Assembly (NCBI RefSeq): GCF_007655135.1
Contig: NC_045131.1
Location: 17,220,001-17,284,000, forward strand
Length of the DNA stretch: 64,000 nucleotides
Origin: Punica granatum
Lineage: Eukaryota; Streptophyta; Magnoliopsida; Myrtales; Lythraceae
Direction of reading: 5' to 3'
The translations under genes were made by a program, and so were the position numbers. Of this stretch, positions 1-10,525 are shown one piece after another. Position 1 is the stretch's first letter, and every line of letters starts with the position of its first letter. The notes under the pieces are model-generated. The model made no database searches and was not told the origin of the DNA. It was given only the letters and a program-made list of their open reading frames with translations.

Positions 1-282
1 TTTTAATAAATAAGATTGGTGGGAGAGGAGCTAAGTCCGCATACTTATATTTAAATAATTTTATATTCATACAAATATATATGTTTATGAGACTTTCACT
101 TAATTGTTTGAGAAAAATCAATTGTTTGTGCATTTTCAGGTTGAGAAAAAAACTAATGTTAGAATTGATAAAATATGATAACTTTGTGCATTTTTGGATA
201 ATTAACCCTTGGCAAATTTAAACACAAGTTGGGATCACATAGTAAAATCTACCTTTAACTCTTTAATCTATTAATTTATTAT
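1..282. other. AT-rich intergenic sequence
   Basis: Nothing recognisable. AT-rich, with no open frame or repeat that I can assign. Confidence 0.5.
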
Positions 283-1025
283 AGAGGAAAAGGACTTTGT
301 CCCCTTGCTTTTAGATTAGGAAATGTTAGCTCTCGACCTTTAAAAATTTGCACAGTGCCCCCAATCTTATGGAAGAAAAAAAGCACTTTGCTCTTTCAAA
401 TCTCCAATCACTTTTCAGGCCAAAAGAGTCATGTGTGTGGCACATGACACCCTCAAAGGGCAAAGTTGACATTTGAAAAATAAAAAAAATTAATAATACA
501 AAATAAAAAACAAAAGGGAAAGGTGGAGGGGATCTTACTGCTAGTGACCACGATTAGGGGTGAGTGGTCAGTGGGGGCGCCCCCACCTCCTCAATTTAGT
601 AGACTCACCCTCGTCTCCGACGGACTTTGACCCCTCCAATGACATAGAACGGGGGGTGGATAGCCGACGGGGGAGCCCCTACCCCTCGATCATGGTCGTC
701 GATGGGTGGGTCGTTGGGGATTCTCAGCCTGTCGGTAACCACCATCAAAGGGTGGGTGGCCGGCGAGGGTGTCCACATGCCCCTTCTTCAATCAGTTTGT
801 TTCTTTTTTTTCCTTTCAATTTTTTTTATTTCTTATTTGGTCAAATGTCGTATTTGCCTCTATGATGTGTCACCCATATGATAGTTTTTGGCTGGAAATG
901 TGAATGGAGGGGACAAAGTACTCATTTTTCATAAGGTTGAGAGGTACCATGTAAACCTTTAAAGATTGGGGCGAACCTTCTCCCCCCTAAGGTTAAGAAG
1001 CAAAGTGTTTTTTTAACTTTATTAT
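283..1025. mobile_element. Long-inverted-repeat, GC-cored element (MULE-like, non-autonomous), copy 1
   Basis: Arms of about 200 bp at roughly 283–495 and 820–1025 are diverged inverted copies. Shared blocks include CCCCAATCTT and GGCAAAnnnGACATTTGA. The centre (about 520–780) is GC-rich and carries no credible gene. The architecture matches copies at 1229–1968 and 42107–42880. Long inverted repeats around unrelated GC-rich filler are typical of non-autonomous Mutator-like elements; that class name is inference, because I could not define a 9–10 bp target duplication. Confidence 0.55.
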
Positions 1026-1074
1026 AATTGTAACATATAAAAAGGAAAAATTATGTAAAACAAGAAAACTGTCT

Positions 1075-1205
1075 AATGGAAGAAAAATTAAGTCTGTTTA
1101 AAATCCTTTCAATGCTGGGTCGACCACTTAAAGGGTAAAACATTCCCAACGTGAAGAAACAAATATCGAACCTCTTGAATCAAGTCACGTTGGTATCATG
1201 GCAGA
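1075..1205 (-). mobile_element. SINE family A, partial copy
   Basis: Read on the minus strand, a box-B-like GAGGTTCGATAT is followed by a tail with the same order of words as the better copies at 8826–9011 and 36147–36346 (an 'atgtttt/gagtttta' block, then 'taagtggtcgacc' against 'tagtgggccgactc'). The stretch between box A and box B seems shortened. I found no target duplication. Confidence 0.4.
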
Positions 1206-1228
1206 GTTTCATCATTATTTATGTTACT

Positions 1229-1968
1229 ATTATTATTAGGAAAAAGTACAAAAACTCCATTGTGATTTGAGCTTGAAACAAATTCGATCCGGTGATTTTT
1301 CTATGAACAAATAACATTTTGTGGTTCATTTCGTGAGACATAATGGACTGCACCGTTAATTTTTTCGTCAATTTTGTTCCTTAACCTTTTTCCTTTTGCC
1401 ATTATTACCCTCAAACTTTCAACTTTTTTTCAATTTAGTCCTAAAATTCAAAAAAAATAGGGAAGGGGCTTGGGCCCCACTATCGAGGTTGCTGACATCC
1501 ACAAAGGACGCCAGAATCCTCGCGAGTAGAGTCAGAGTCGTTAATTGGTTGCCTTGGCCCCCGAATCGACTTGGATCTCAAGTTCGAGATTCAAGATCCA
1601 GTCGATTCGGGAGCGAGGGCCGCCAATCTACACCTCGACCCCACATCCATGGTTGACGACATCCTTTGTGGGTGCATGGGACCTCAGTGGTGGGGTCGGG
1701 GTCACCAACTAATGATCGCGGCCCCTTCCCTTTTTTTTTTTTTCAAATTTTAGGACCAAATTGAAAATAAAGTTAAAGTTTGAGGATAATAATATTAAAA
1801 TAAAAAATTTGAAGATCAAAAGTGACGAAACAATTAACAATGAGATCTATTATATCTCATAAAAGTGAATCGCATGATGTTATTTATCCTTGAAAAATCA
1901 CGACATCCAATATGTAAAAAAGTTCAAATCATAAGTATGTTTTTGGACTTTTCCTTATTATTATTATT
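1229..1968. mobile_element. Long-inverted-repeat, GC-cored element (MULE-like), copy 2, in the SPS3 promoter
   Basis: The left arm (about 1235–1475) and right arm (about 1720–1964) are inverted copies over nearly 240 bp. Outer ends read TATTATTAGGAAAAAGT and, on the other strand, TAATAAGGAAAAGTCC. Inner blocks share TCCTCAAACTTT-like and CAATTTGGTCCTAAAAT-like words. The core at about 1470–1720 is GC-rich. The right end lies about 170 bp before the SPS3 start codon, so this element supplies most of the gene's proximal upstream DNA. Class assignment is inference. Confidence 0.65.
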
Positions 1969-2139
1969 ATGGCGAAGTCAAAAAAAGGGTGTGGTTATGG
2001 TATGGAGCCGTCGTCTCTTTGACCCCAAATCTCTCTCTCTCCCCCCCTTCTGCCGCTCTTCGGCTTCTTCCAATCTCAGCGGAAATCATTTCTTCCACTC
2101 CTGTCTATCTCGTTCTCTCTCTCTCGGAACCAACTAGAG
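1969..2139 (+). promoter_or_regulatory. Proximal promoter and 5' leader of SPS3
   Basis: About 170 bp separate the element end from the ATG. The stretch holds pyrimidine tracts (CTCTCTCTCTCCCCCCC near 2030–2047 and TCTCTCTCTC near 2112–2123), which resemble the Y-patch of plant core promoters. I see no clear TATA box. The transcription start cannot be placed from sequence alone. Confidence 0.45.
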
Positions 2140-5100
2140 ATGATGTACGTTAGCAGGGGATTGTCGCGAGCTTCGAGGAGGTTCCGGGGGAAGATATTCG
2201 GTGAGCCGCTCTCTCACCGTCAAGCCACCGCTTGCCGCAACCTTCTCCCCTGTCTCGACTCTTCCCTCGGTGATGATCCGTCCCTGAAGGTAATTCACAC
2301 CCATCTCTTAATCTTTCTACTTGCTACTTTGAACTGTGTAGCTCTTACGTGGGGAAGGGAAATGGGGTGCGGCGGTTCTTTCTGTTGCTTGATGGTGATG
2401 TAAATGTATGATGGGATTGGATTGTATGGTTCGGTGGAGACTCAACTCAAGTTGAGACTCACGGTTGCTGGTTGCTTGCTTTTGTTTGTGATTATTGAAG
2501 TTTTCCGCACTTTGCTGCTGGTGACTGGTAGGTCTTGGGTTGCAGACATATTAGCTCCTGGAGCTGGGGGTTGCCCGCTGCCTTGTACAGTATTAGACAT
2601 CACATTCATCATCACAGCGCTTCGATTGTCGAGGTAACACTAAGCACTTCTCTTCTCTTCTCTGAAAAGGGCAATGTTTTTTCTTGGAGATATTGGGTCC
2701 TAGGTAGGAATTCGGAACTTTGCTTATGCATGTTGGTCAATTCAGCTGCCCTGATACTATTCTATAGTTATTATCATTTTCCTTTTATTTATACTAAGGC
2801 AGGCCGTCAGTCTACTGGTACTCAGAAAAACTTTCCTCATAATTTTGCTCTCATTAGCAGATAAAGGCAATATGTAAGGAGCTATGAGGACTATACTTGA
2901 TTGGTTGACTTGAATTTTGAACTAACGAGAACTTCCAGTAATCTATTTAAAGAAAGGCCATGTATTAGGATTGCGGGAGTGGTGAGCAGCCAGTTTAGCT
3001 CTTAGCATTACAACATATCAGTGGCACAGTGAAGATTGCTCAAAAGTTCTACTCGTGCTGGATTGACCTGTAGATCCTAGTCCCTCGGAAACCCAGCTGG
3101 TTTCTGTTTTTCATCTTCATATAGGATAGAATTACTTTAAATGTCTAAATGCTATGTCAGAATATTCCTTTCACCTCCTGGAGGATTCGATCCCTTGATT
3201 GGCCCATCCCGAGGAATCGTGGAGTTACTTAGTAATCTTCTCTGCAGGCTATATAATTCTGCGCAACTAAAGAGAAACAGATGAATAAAAACAAGACGAA
3301 TTAGGCTTACACCTTTAGAGTTTATTTTACAAGATTTTACATAGTTGCAGATGTTTTTGTAACGAAGATTATGCATTCTGTCAACTACCTGTCTAATTTC
3401 TTAACGACCATGTTCCAGATTCTACTTATACAACCATTTCAGATTGGGTTCTTTTTCCCTTTCCTGACCCTTAAATCTCTGCACTTTTTTTTCCTGGAGT
3501 AGCATTTACTGCTTTTGTAACATCAACGTTTTCCTGTTTCAGGAGCAACTTGATCCTTTCTCACTTGTTGCGGATGAGCTATCAATTCTTGCTAATAGGT
3601 TGCGAGCAATGGTAGTTGCTGAGGTATGACATGACATTGTATATCTACTTTTCGAATCCTTTACCTCATCACTATATGTGAGTAATAAAATAACTTTTCA
3701 TTTGAAAAACTTCACTGAAAAGTCGAATTTTATCTTATCTTGGTCCAATGGTTAGGTTCCTAAACTAGCGTCTGCTGCTGAATACTTCTTCAGAATGGGG
3801 GTGGAAGGGAAGAGATTTCGTCCCACGGTAAGCCACCTAAGAGTAGTCTTCCGTTTAGTGGTTGAATTTCATTTCTCATCGTCGAATTTTCCCCATCTGC
3901 AAATTAAATCATTTCTATGATTTCATTTATTGCTCAATGATTGGGCTACACCGTGGATATGTCTCTCATCTCCTCACATTTGGCGTGCCATCTGAATCTT
4001 CTGTAGGTCTTATTATTGATGTCAACTGCTTTGAATGTATCCATACATAAACCACCTCCCGATACTATTATGGGAGATACAATGACAGCAGAGCTACGTG
4101 TAAGACAGCAATCCATAGCTGAGATCACTGAGATGATTCATGTAAGTGAGTAGTTTGGGATCATTTAACATCTATCAGGTGGCCTCCTAGTGTTTGTATG
4201 TGTTTAAGGAAACTTTTCTTTCAGTGCTCCTCATATCCTTGCATAATGTTTTTCTATATTTCAGGTCGCTAGTCTTCTTCATGATGATGTCTTGGATGAC
4301 GCGGATACGAGACGTGGGATCAGTTCTTTAAATTTTGTAATGGGAAACAAGGTGCTAATCACTGTCCATGTGTACCTCCTCTGGGGTTGCATATTCTATG
4401 ATGGAATCTGAAGTTATACTTTATGCATTTAAGCATTGTATGATTTAGATGCACAGTCCTGCGCATGGTTTCACATTTTCAATGAATGCTTACATAAATG
4501 ATGAGTTACCGACTCTGTGCTGCATATTCTGTAATACTTCCCTTCTTTAACGTTTAAAATATTTGTAGGTGTGGATTCATGGGATACATATTAGCTTTGG
4601 TGCATTTTGACACTTTTTTTGTGTATATCTTAAGTATAATGGACATTCTATCTAATTCCAGCTTGAGATTAATTTAGTTTCTTTAATGTGTAATGCAGTT
4701 AGCAGTATTAGCTGGAGATTTCCTGCTCTCGAGGGCTTGTGTAGCACTTGCATCCTTAAAGAACACAGAGGTATGTCTTAATTGAATTATCAAGTTCCAT
4801 CAGATGTTTTATGAATACTATGAAGATCAATTGACCTGCTTGTTAGTGTGCCCTTTTTTTTTTAATATATATATATATATATAGATTTATGAGTTTGCTT
4901 CTACCTATCTGTCTCTATTAGAAGTGAACAAAAGAGACTTTATGGGTGATGAAGATTCTCGTTTGTGCTTTAATGCAAACTGCCACTGTACATAGGAATT
5001 AGCGGGCATTCCATTGTCTTTTCCTCTTTCCTTGCGTGTCTGTCTCTTCAGCCCCGACCTTCACCCTCTCATATGATTCAGTTGTTGGTGTTCCATAGCA

Positions 5101-7673
5101 CTCATTACAAGCCTTCTGAATTGCAAAACCCTGCAAAATACGTCTTAGGTCTCCATTTGCGAAATTACGCGTCCACCACCCCTACTGATCCAAGACCAGA
5201 ATTTGGTACCTATGGAAAGGTTGTCAGTTGCATCCTATCGCTCTTCTCTATGCCAAGAAAACCTTGAAATAGATATTGCAATTTCATAATCTATATTAAT
5301 TGCACCTGCGATAACTCTCGACATGATCCCTTAAAGGCATGAAAATCTACATTATTTATCTGTCCATGGAGCTCTTTTTCATAGCTATTTTTCCACAGGT
5401 TGTATCCTTGCTAGCAACTGTCATAGAGCAACTTGTTACAGGTGAAACCATGCAAATGACTACATCTGTTGACCAACGGTGTAGGTGTGTGATTTATTCT
5501 CTAATCAACTCCGATGGCATGCTGCAAGCATTTAATTCCGCTCCTTCAACCTTTCTTGTGTTGCTTGTAGCACTTTATTCGCAGTTTATCATTGTCGATG
5601 CTTAGCGTGTGCCCACTTGGCAGTATTTTCAGATGTACGTGTCACCATTTGGGTTATTTTTGCAACCTTCTTCATTCTCCTCTTCATTATTGGATCTTAA
5701 TCCTAATTGTTGGGAAATCAATTCCTTATTGTTAGTAGATGTACTCCCATCATGCTGCTTCATTTTTTTCACCTTGTCTTTTGTAACTGTGACTCGGAGG
5801 CTTTACCTTTGTTCAGCAATTGCTGTTGTTTATCAAAAGTTAACAATTGAAATTCTTGAGTTTAATATCTCCGGCAGGGCTATTCTATGTTTGAACTTCT
5901 GACCAGTAAGCTTCGTCTGATCTCTGATTTATAAGTAGCACTGCAGTATTGACAATAAAATGAGATAAACCAAGTAGGACACTTTTCTTAATGAAAAGCA
6001 GAAGGCATTACAGGAAAGTAAAATATCTGTTTGTGATCATTCATTTATCAATGGAGAGTAGCATGATCTTTAATTACTAATTTGAAGTACTCATATGTAC
6101 TACTTATCAAATATGTGAAGAAGCTTTTAACTTAAGAAGCCTACATAGTGATGACACAATTTTGTTTACATCGACTTTCTCTACATGTGATTATTGTAGT
6201 CATAGTAGTTTGTGTTATGGGTGAATTTCCAGCGTGGATCTTACAATAGATAGAATGTGAGAATTGTTGCTTATACATGCAGCATGGAGTATTATATGCA
6301 AAAGACGTATTACAAGACTGCATCATTGATTGCAAACAGCTGCAAGGCTATTGCTCTTCTCGCTGGTCACACAGCTGAAGTTGCAACTTTGGCTTATGAC
6401 TATGGCAGAAATCTGGTTAGTATTTTTATTGGAATTCTCGATTGGAAACTGTTTCATGTAGAAACTAGAATAATTCAGGGCTGCAATCTCCTTTTAACGA
6501 TCAAAGAGTTCTCATTGTGATTAATTACGAATTAATTGCCCATTACACCAGTTCTTAGTTAAATCTTTCTTTAATTTTTGTGCTATAAGAAATGCTAAAC
6601 TTTCCGGCTAACGTCAGCTGTAATTCTAAGATCTATTTAGGTAACACTTTTAAGAAATCTTCTCCATTCTAGATTGCAATGAGTTGTCTATCTCTACGAA
6701 TCACTTTCCTTCAAGTGCCTGGAGTACAGAAGAGTTATAGAATGTTTTAACTAACCACACAGTTGATGAACACATACAAATGCAACATAACTATTTGATT
6801 AAGAATCCTCGAATTTCACTGTTTAATCTGGTCGACTTCTTAGACATGCATGCGCATATAAACAGACCATCTGTCTCTTGTCTGTTTAATGGTCCTGATG
6901 ATCTGTTATCCTCCATTCTGCAGGGATTGGCATTTCAATTGATAGATGATGTTCTTGATTTTACTGGCACGTCTGCTTCTCTTGGGAAGGGTTCTTTATC
7001 TGACATCAGCCATGTAATGCATCTCTTTCTAAATGAAATTTATGAGGATATGTAATGCTTTTAAGAAAATTATGCAGTAACTTATATGTGCGGCACTTCT
7101 TGTTTGGTGAGGGCTTATCTATGATTGCGTATAGCTTTATAACTTCTTCGGGTATCATTTGTTTCATCGTCGTTATTGTATATTGTTTATGCTGTTTTGC
7201 AGGGAATCGTGACCGCTCCAATACTGTTTGCCATGGATGAATTTCCTGAACTGCGTGCAGTCGTCGAGCGGGGCTTTGAAGATCCTAGAAATGTCAATCT
7301 TGTAAGTGTCCAGATCATCTATTTATTCTTTGTTATATGTAAAACATGGCATGGTTCAGAGAAACACTTGCAGTTGTAGCATCTTTTAGCTGTTTCAGTT
7401 CATCAACTCCGGTGCATGGATATCATCATTTCATGCATCGGTTTGTTGGGGCACGATGGAAGATAAAGGATTAGTCGTAAACATATTTTGCAGGCCCTAG
7501 AGTACCTTGGGAAGAGCCGCGGAATACAGAGGGCAAGGGATCTAGCAAAAGACCATGCCAACCGAGCGGCTGCTGCGATCGATTCTCTACCAGATAGCGA
7601 CGATGAAGAAGTGAGGAGATCGAGGCGAGCCCTCATAGCTCTCACCCACATCGTCATTACAAGAGCCAAGTGA
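2140..7673 (+). CDS. SPS3: Solanesyl (all-trans-polyprenyl) diphosphate synthase, SPS3 type, 12 exons, 428 aa
   Basis: Adds isopentenyl diphosphate units to an allylic primer to make the long prenyl tail of ubiquinone; the plant SPS3 class acts in mitochondria. Exons: 2140–2289, 2532–2633, 3543–3623, 3756–3827, 4007–4141, 4265–4351, 4699–4770, 5399–5484, 6283–6415, 6924–7013, 7203–7301, 7494–7673. All introns are GT–AG and every junction keeps frame. The first aspartate-rich motif is LLHDDVLDDADTRRG (Asp187/188/191/192, Arg196/197) and the second is FQLIDDVLDFTGT (Asp314/315/318). Ala182, five residues before the first motif, is small, as expected of long-chain enzymes. The Arg/Ser-rich first ~80 residues fit a transit peptide. 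Length is close to the family norm of about 420. For exon 2 I chose the acceptor at 2530–2531 because it keeps frame; the one ending at 2545 does not. No lesions seen. Confidence 0.95.
4866..4886. repeat. (TA)n microsatellite in SPS3 intron 7
   Basis: A run of alternating AT dinucleotides just after a T tract, inside the long intron between exons 7 and 8. Similar TA runs occur at about 32728–32744, 35348–35370, 44794–44822 and 52355–52385. Confidence 0.8.
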
Positions 7674-7832
7674 TAGCAAACCATACCCGGAGCAGAAGTC
7701 TCTGATGTTGTGAAACCAACACTTTACTGGACCCTTTGTGTTCTGTCCATTTCGTAGTTCATTTCCAGCAGAAGGGGGTTAAATTTTGCTTCCCTCTTAA
7801 TTTTTTTTTCAATCCATTTTTTCCCCTATGCC

Positions 7833-7838
7833 AATAAA
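7833..7838 (+). terminator. Polyadenylation signal of SPS3
   Basis: AATAAA 160 nt after the stop codon, preceded by T-rich sequence and followed by a T-rich stretch. A canonical near-upstream element for this gene. Confidence 0.6.
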
Positions 7839-7849
7839 GCATTTTCATC

Positions 7850-8810
7850 GAAAAGATTAGGCACCATTCTACTATTTTTGTTTTTATTTATTTTATTTTC
7901 ATTTTTTTCTTCAGGTCGAGGGAGGCTTACTGTAATTTAATTTATTCCTTGTTGTAGACTAGAAGGAAGGCTAACATCCAATGTTTCATGCTCTTCTTCT
8001 ACTGAACACTTTCATTTTCAAAGGTAGCAAAGTTCTACGTACCTCAAATAACTGCTGATCAATTTCTCTTATGAAGTTATAAGTGAAGCTGCGAGGTATT
8101 ATGAGCAAATCGCGAGCTAAACACTGAATAAGAGTTCTCGACGATCAACTCATAATTCATTAAATGAGAAGTATGGAGTAGAATGTGAATTATATTATTT
8201 TCGCTATTCATATTGATTTCTAGCTTCTCTTTGATCAAGATGCTTTGCGAGATTTCTAAAAAGTTGTTAACAATATAACACTCACACTTCAAATTTTATA
8301 AATAACTTTTGAAATTATATAATTGCATTTTGGTAGATATGTTTACTATTATAACCTCTATTTAGTCAATCTCAAGCATTTTATTTGTTTAAGTATCTGT
8401 ATCATTTCAATTTTCTTTGTATTCTTGATAAAAGTCGAGCTCTTATGTTCAACCCACATGGATTTCGACTCGTGAAACTAAAAAATTTTCGTGCTATCCA
8501 CATATTTAAAAATTGGGGAAAAGTCCAGTAATTAATATGATATATAACGTCTGATTCGATAATATAACAATTATAATAAGTGCAATAATAGCATGTAACG
8601 TATATCACAAGCTAGGAAACAACATACCCGAATTTTCCCTTACCATTTTAGTTTAGTCCTAAATGTTATCAATAGATTTATATAAATTGAAAATGAGGAG
8701 AGCACTCAATCCACAAAACCCATCACTAGAAAATCCTTCTATCTTCCCCCCACTCAACCAATGTTTCTTTTGGACAAGCTACTTACATAACTCCTCCCAA
8801 GGTGAACATC
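7850..8810. other. AT-rich intergenic sequence after SPS3
   Basis: No gene, RNA or repeat recognised. Short open frames here have no family signature. Confidence 0.5.
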
Positions 8811-8825
8811 ATCCATAACTATTTT

Positions 8826-9011
8826 CTTTTTAGTGTGTACGTTGATATCCGGAGCCCAATGAGCCCAACTAATTAAGTTTGAATCGAGTCGGCCCACTAA
8901 ATGATAAAACTCTCTCAGCATAGAATTTTTCATTCATAAGAATCAAACCCGAGCTCTATTTAAGGGGAACAATCGCCACACGAATCGCTTGAACTAACCC
9001 ATCTTGGTATT
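8826..9011 (-). mobile_element. SINE family A, full copy with 15-bp target-site duplication
   Basis: The 186-bp insert is flanked by perfect direct repeats ATCCATAACTATTTT at 8811–8825 and 9012–9026. On the minus strand it opens with a tRNA-like head: box A-like GGTTAGTTCAAGCGATTCG and box B-like GGGTTTGATTCTT. A tRNA-unrelated body follows. Long perfect flanking repeats plus RNA polymerase III-type boxes are the hallmarks of a SINE moved by LINE machinery. Relatives lie at 36147–36346 (+), 41935–42090 (+) and 1075–1205 (−). Confidence 0.75.
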
Positions 9012-9271
9012 ATCCATAACTATTTTATCTTAGTGTTCTTCTCTGTTAAATGTTTTTTGTGCTTTCTCCTTTTGAGTTTTCCCTTTTTTGGGATCGCAAA
9101 ATGTGCAAACAATTGATTTTTCTATACTTGCTCTTCATGGATCCGTCCCGTCCCGATCCATTGAAGAATCAATTATATCAATGAGTGACATTGATCTTAG
9201 TTACAAGCTTTCTTACAAGGTGTCTAATGGTGTTAATGTTGAATTCATTAAGGGAAAAATAGCTATATAGA

Positions 9272-9833
9272 GCTGATAACCTCCTGTCACTTAAGAGCAT
9301 CCACGCAGTTCTTCCACAGAGCGTCGACGCCAATTACTAGCCGAGATGACACAAGAGAAAGCTGCCCCCAATGCTGCAGAGCTGCCGCTACTGCAATCAT
9401 GACCAGGCATATAAGCACAGCCAAAAAAGCCATGATTCATATCACCCTCGTGACCTTCCTCTGGGATCAAATACTCCTCATTTTCTTGTAAAACTCGTAC
9501 CCTGAAAGAACCCTAAGAGCATTATATATGTTCATTATAACGTCGTGTAAATGCAAATGAGTTTTAAGGGAAGTTTGAGGACTGAGTATTTGATCGTGGA
9601 GGAAGGTCACGAGGGTGACATGTATACTGGCTTCCATGGCCGTGCTTATATGCCCGGGGGTAATGGCAACAGCCATAGCCCTGACAATGGTGGAAGCTAT
9701 CTCAGTTGTTACCCCGCTATGTGTCAGCTCGACGGGCAAGTGTGTCGGTTGCACTGTGTGGAAGAACTGCATGTGGATGCAAGCGAGTGATAGGAAGGAG
9801 GTTATCAGCTCCGTAAAACTTCGTTGCCCTTGA
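9272..9833. repeat. Imperfect inverted duplication (foldback) of an unidentified fragment
   Basis: The arm at about 9272–9484 is repeated in reverse complement at about 9575–9833. Both share GAGCTGATAACCTCCT, GCAGTTCTTCCAC, GGCATATAAGCAC and CACCCTCGTGACCTTCCT in order, with indels between. The spacer is roughly 90 bp. In one orientation both arms can be read as a hydrophobic stretch followed by a (V/L)WKNC motif, but neither arm keeps a long frame and I do not recognise a family. It could fold into a hairpin RNA if transcribed. Confidence 0.65.
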
Positions 9834-9956
9834 TGACCTTCACTCCGTTAGACCCCTTGTAGGAAAGCTCCAAACAGAGATTGATTCACTCAACAAGATT
9901 CCTCAGTAGAGATTTGTGGAAGGAGGGGAGATCAAGAAGCGCTCAGGCGAGTTCGT

Positions 9957-10055
9957 GGAATGCACTTCTCAAACTGGGAAAGTGAAACTGCTTGACGTTG
10001 CATATTCGAACTCATTAAAGCTCGATTAGCATCATTATCTTTGATAAAAGGAATG
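9957..10055 (-). pseudogene. rpoB: Nuclear-integrated fragment of plastid rpoB (RNA polymerase beta subunit)
   Basis: On the minus strand about 33 codons read [19 protein letters not shown] then [13 protein letters not shown]. This matches the highly conserved plastid or bacterial beta-subunit segment around [19 protein letters not shown], with a few substitutions (the Pro after QAV is Ser). Similarity stops abruptly on both sides, so this is a ~100-bp scrap and not a gene. Transfer of plastid DNA to the nucleus is common in plants. Family identity is from recall, not a search. Confidence 0.75.
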
Positions 10056-10362
10056 GAGTGCACATGAACTGGGGGTGCAACCGAACCTGTGTAGCTGAAA
10101 CATTTGACAAGCACGGTTTATGGCTCTTCAGCGGACAAACTTGTCGATTTACGTACAAAATTCTGGAGTACCATAAAGGTTGTATTCAAAATAGTCCTCG
10201 ATCTTCTCGCTCCTCTATTTATCGTCCTTGCACTTCATAATAACCCGTAACACCTTCTGATCCATATCTGTTAGGGCAAGTTCAATGGGAGGCACTCTCT
10301 TGGGTGCGACTTCGGCCCCCACAAGTGCCATATTCCACGTCAAATGGCAAGGCACTCATACC

Positions 10363-10525
10363 CACTTTTTTTTTTTTCGATTACAAAGGAAGTCCTAGGG
10401 GCCTAGTATAATGAAAGAAAAATCATAAATAACTAATAAAATGGCACGAATAATCCCATTAGATATCAAACTTGTAACTTCCAAGTCAACAGGCAATAGC
10501 CTGTGCCACTGTACTCCAATGGTTG
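10363..10525 (-). mobile_element. SINE family B copy
   Basis: On the minus strand: a head with box A-like GTGGCACAGGCTATTGCC, a box B-like AAGTTACAAGTTTGATATC, a body (GGGATTATTCGTGCC, TTTATTAGTTATT) and an A-rich tail, seen as the T run at 10368–10379. The same body words recur at 47383–47480 on the plus strand. Flanks carry similar CACTCA/CACTTT words, an imperfect target duplication at best. Confidence 0.5.

Noticed and set aside
5073..5267. A 64-aa frame in SPS3 intron 7
   Set aside because: Exons 7 and 8 join in frame across it and match the conserved family sequence without it.
9615..9833. Claudin-like reading of the inverted arm (hydrophobic stretch, WKNC)
   Set aside because: Claudins are not a plant family and the frame is broken in the second arm; resemblance is likely chance.
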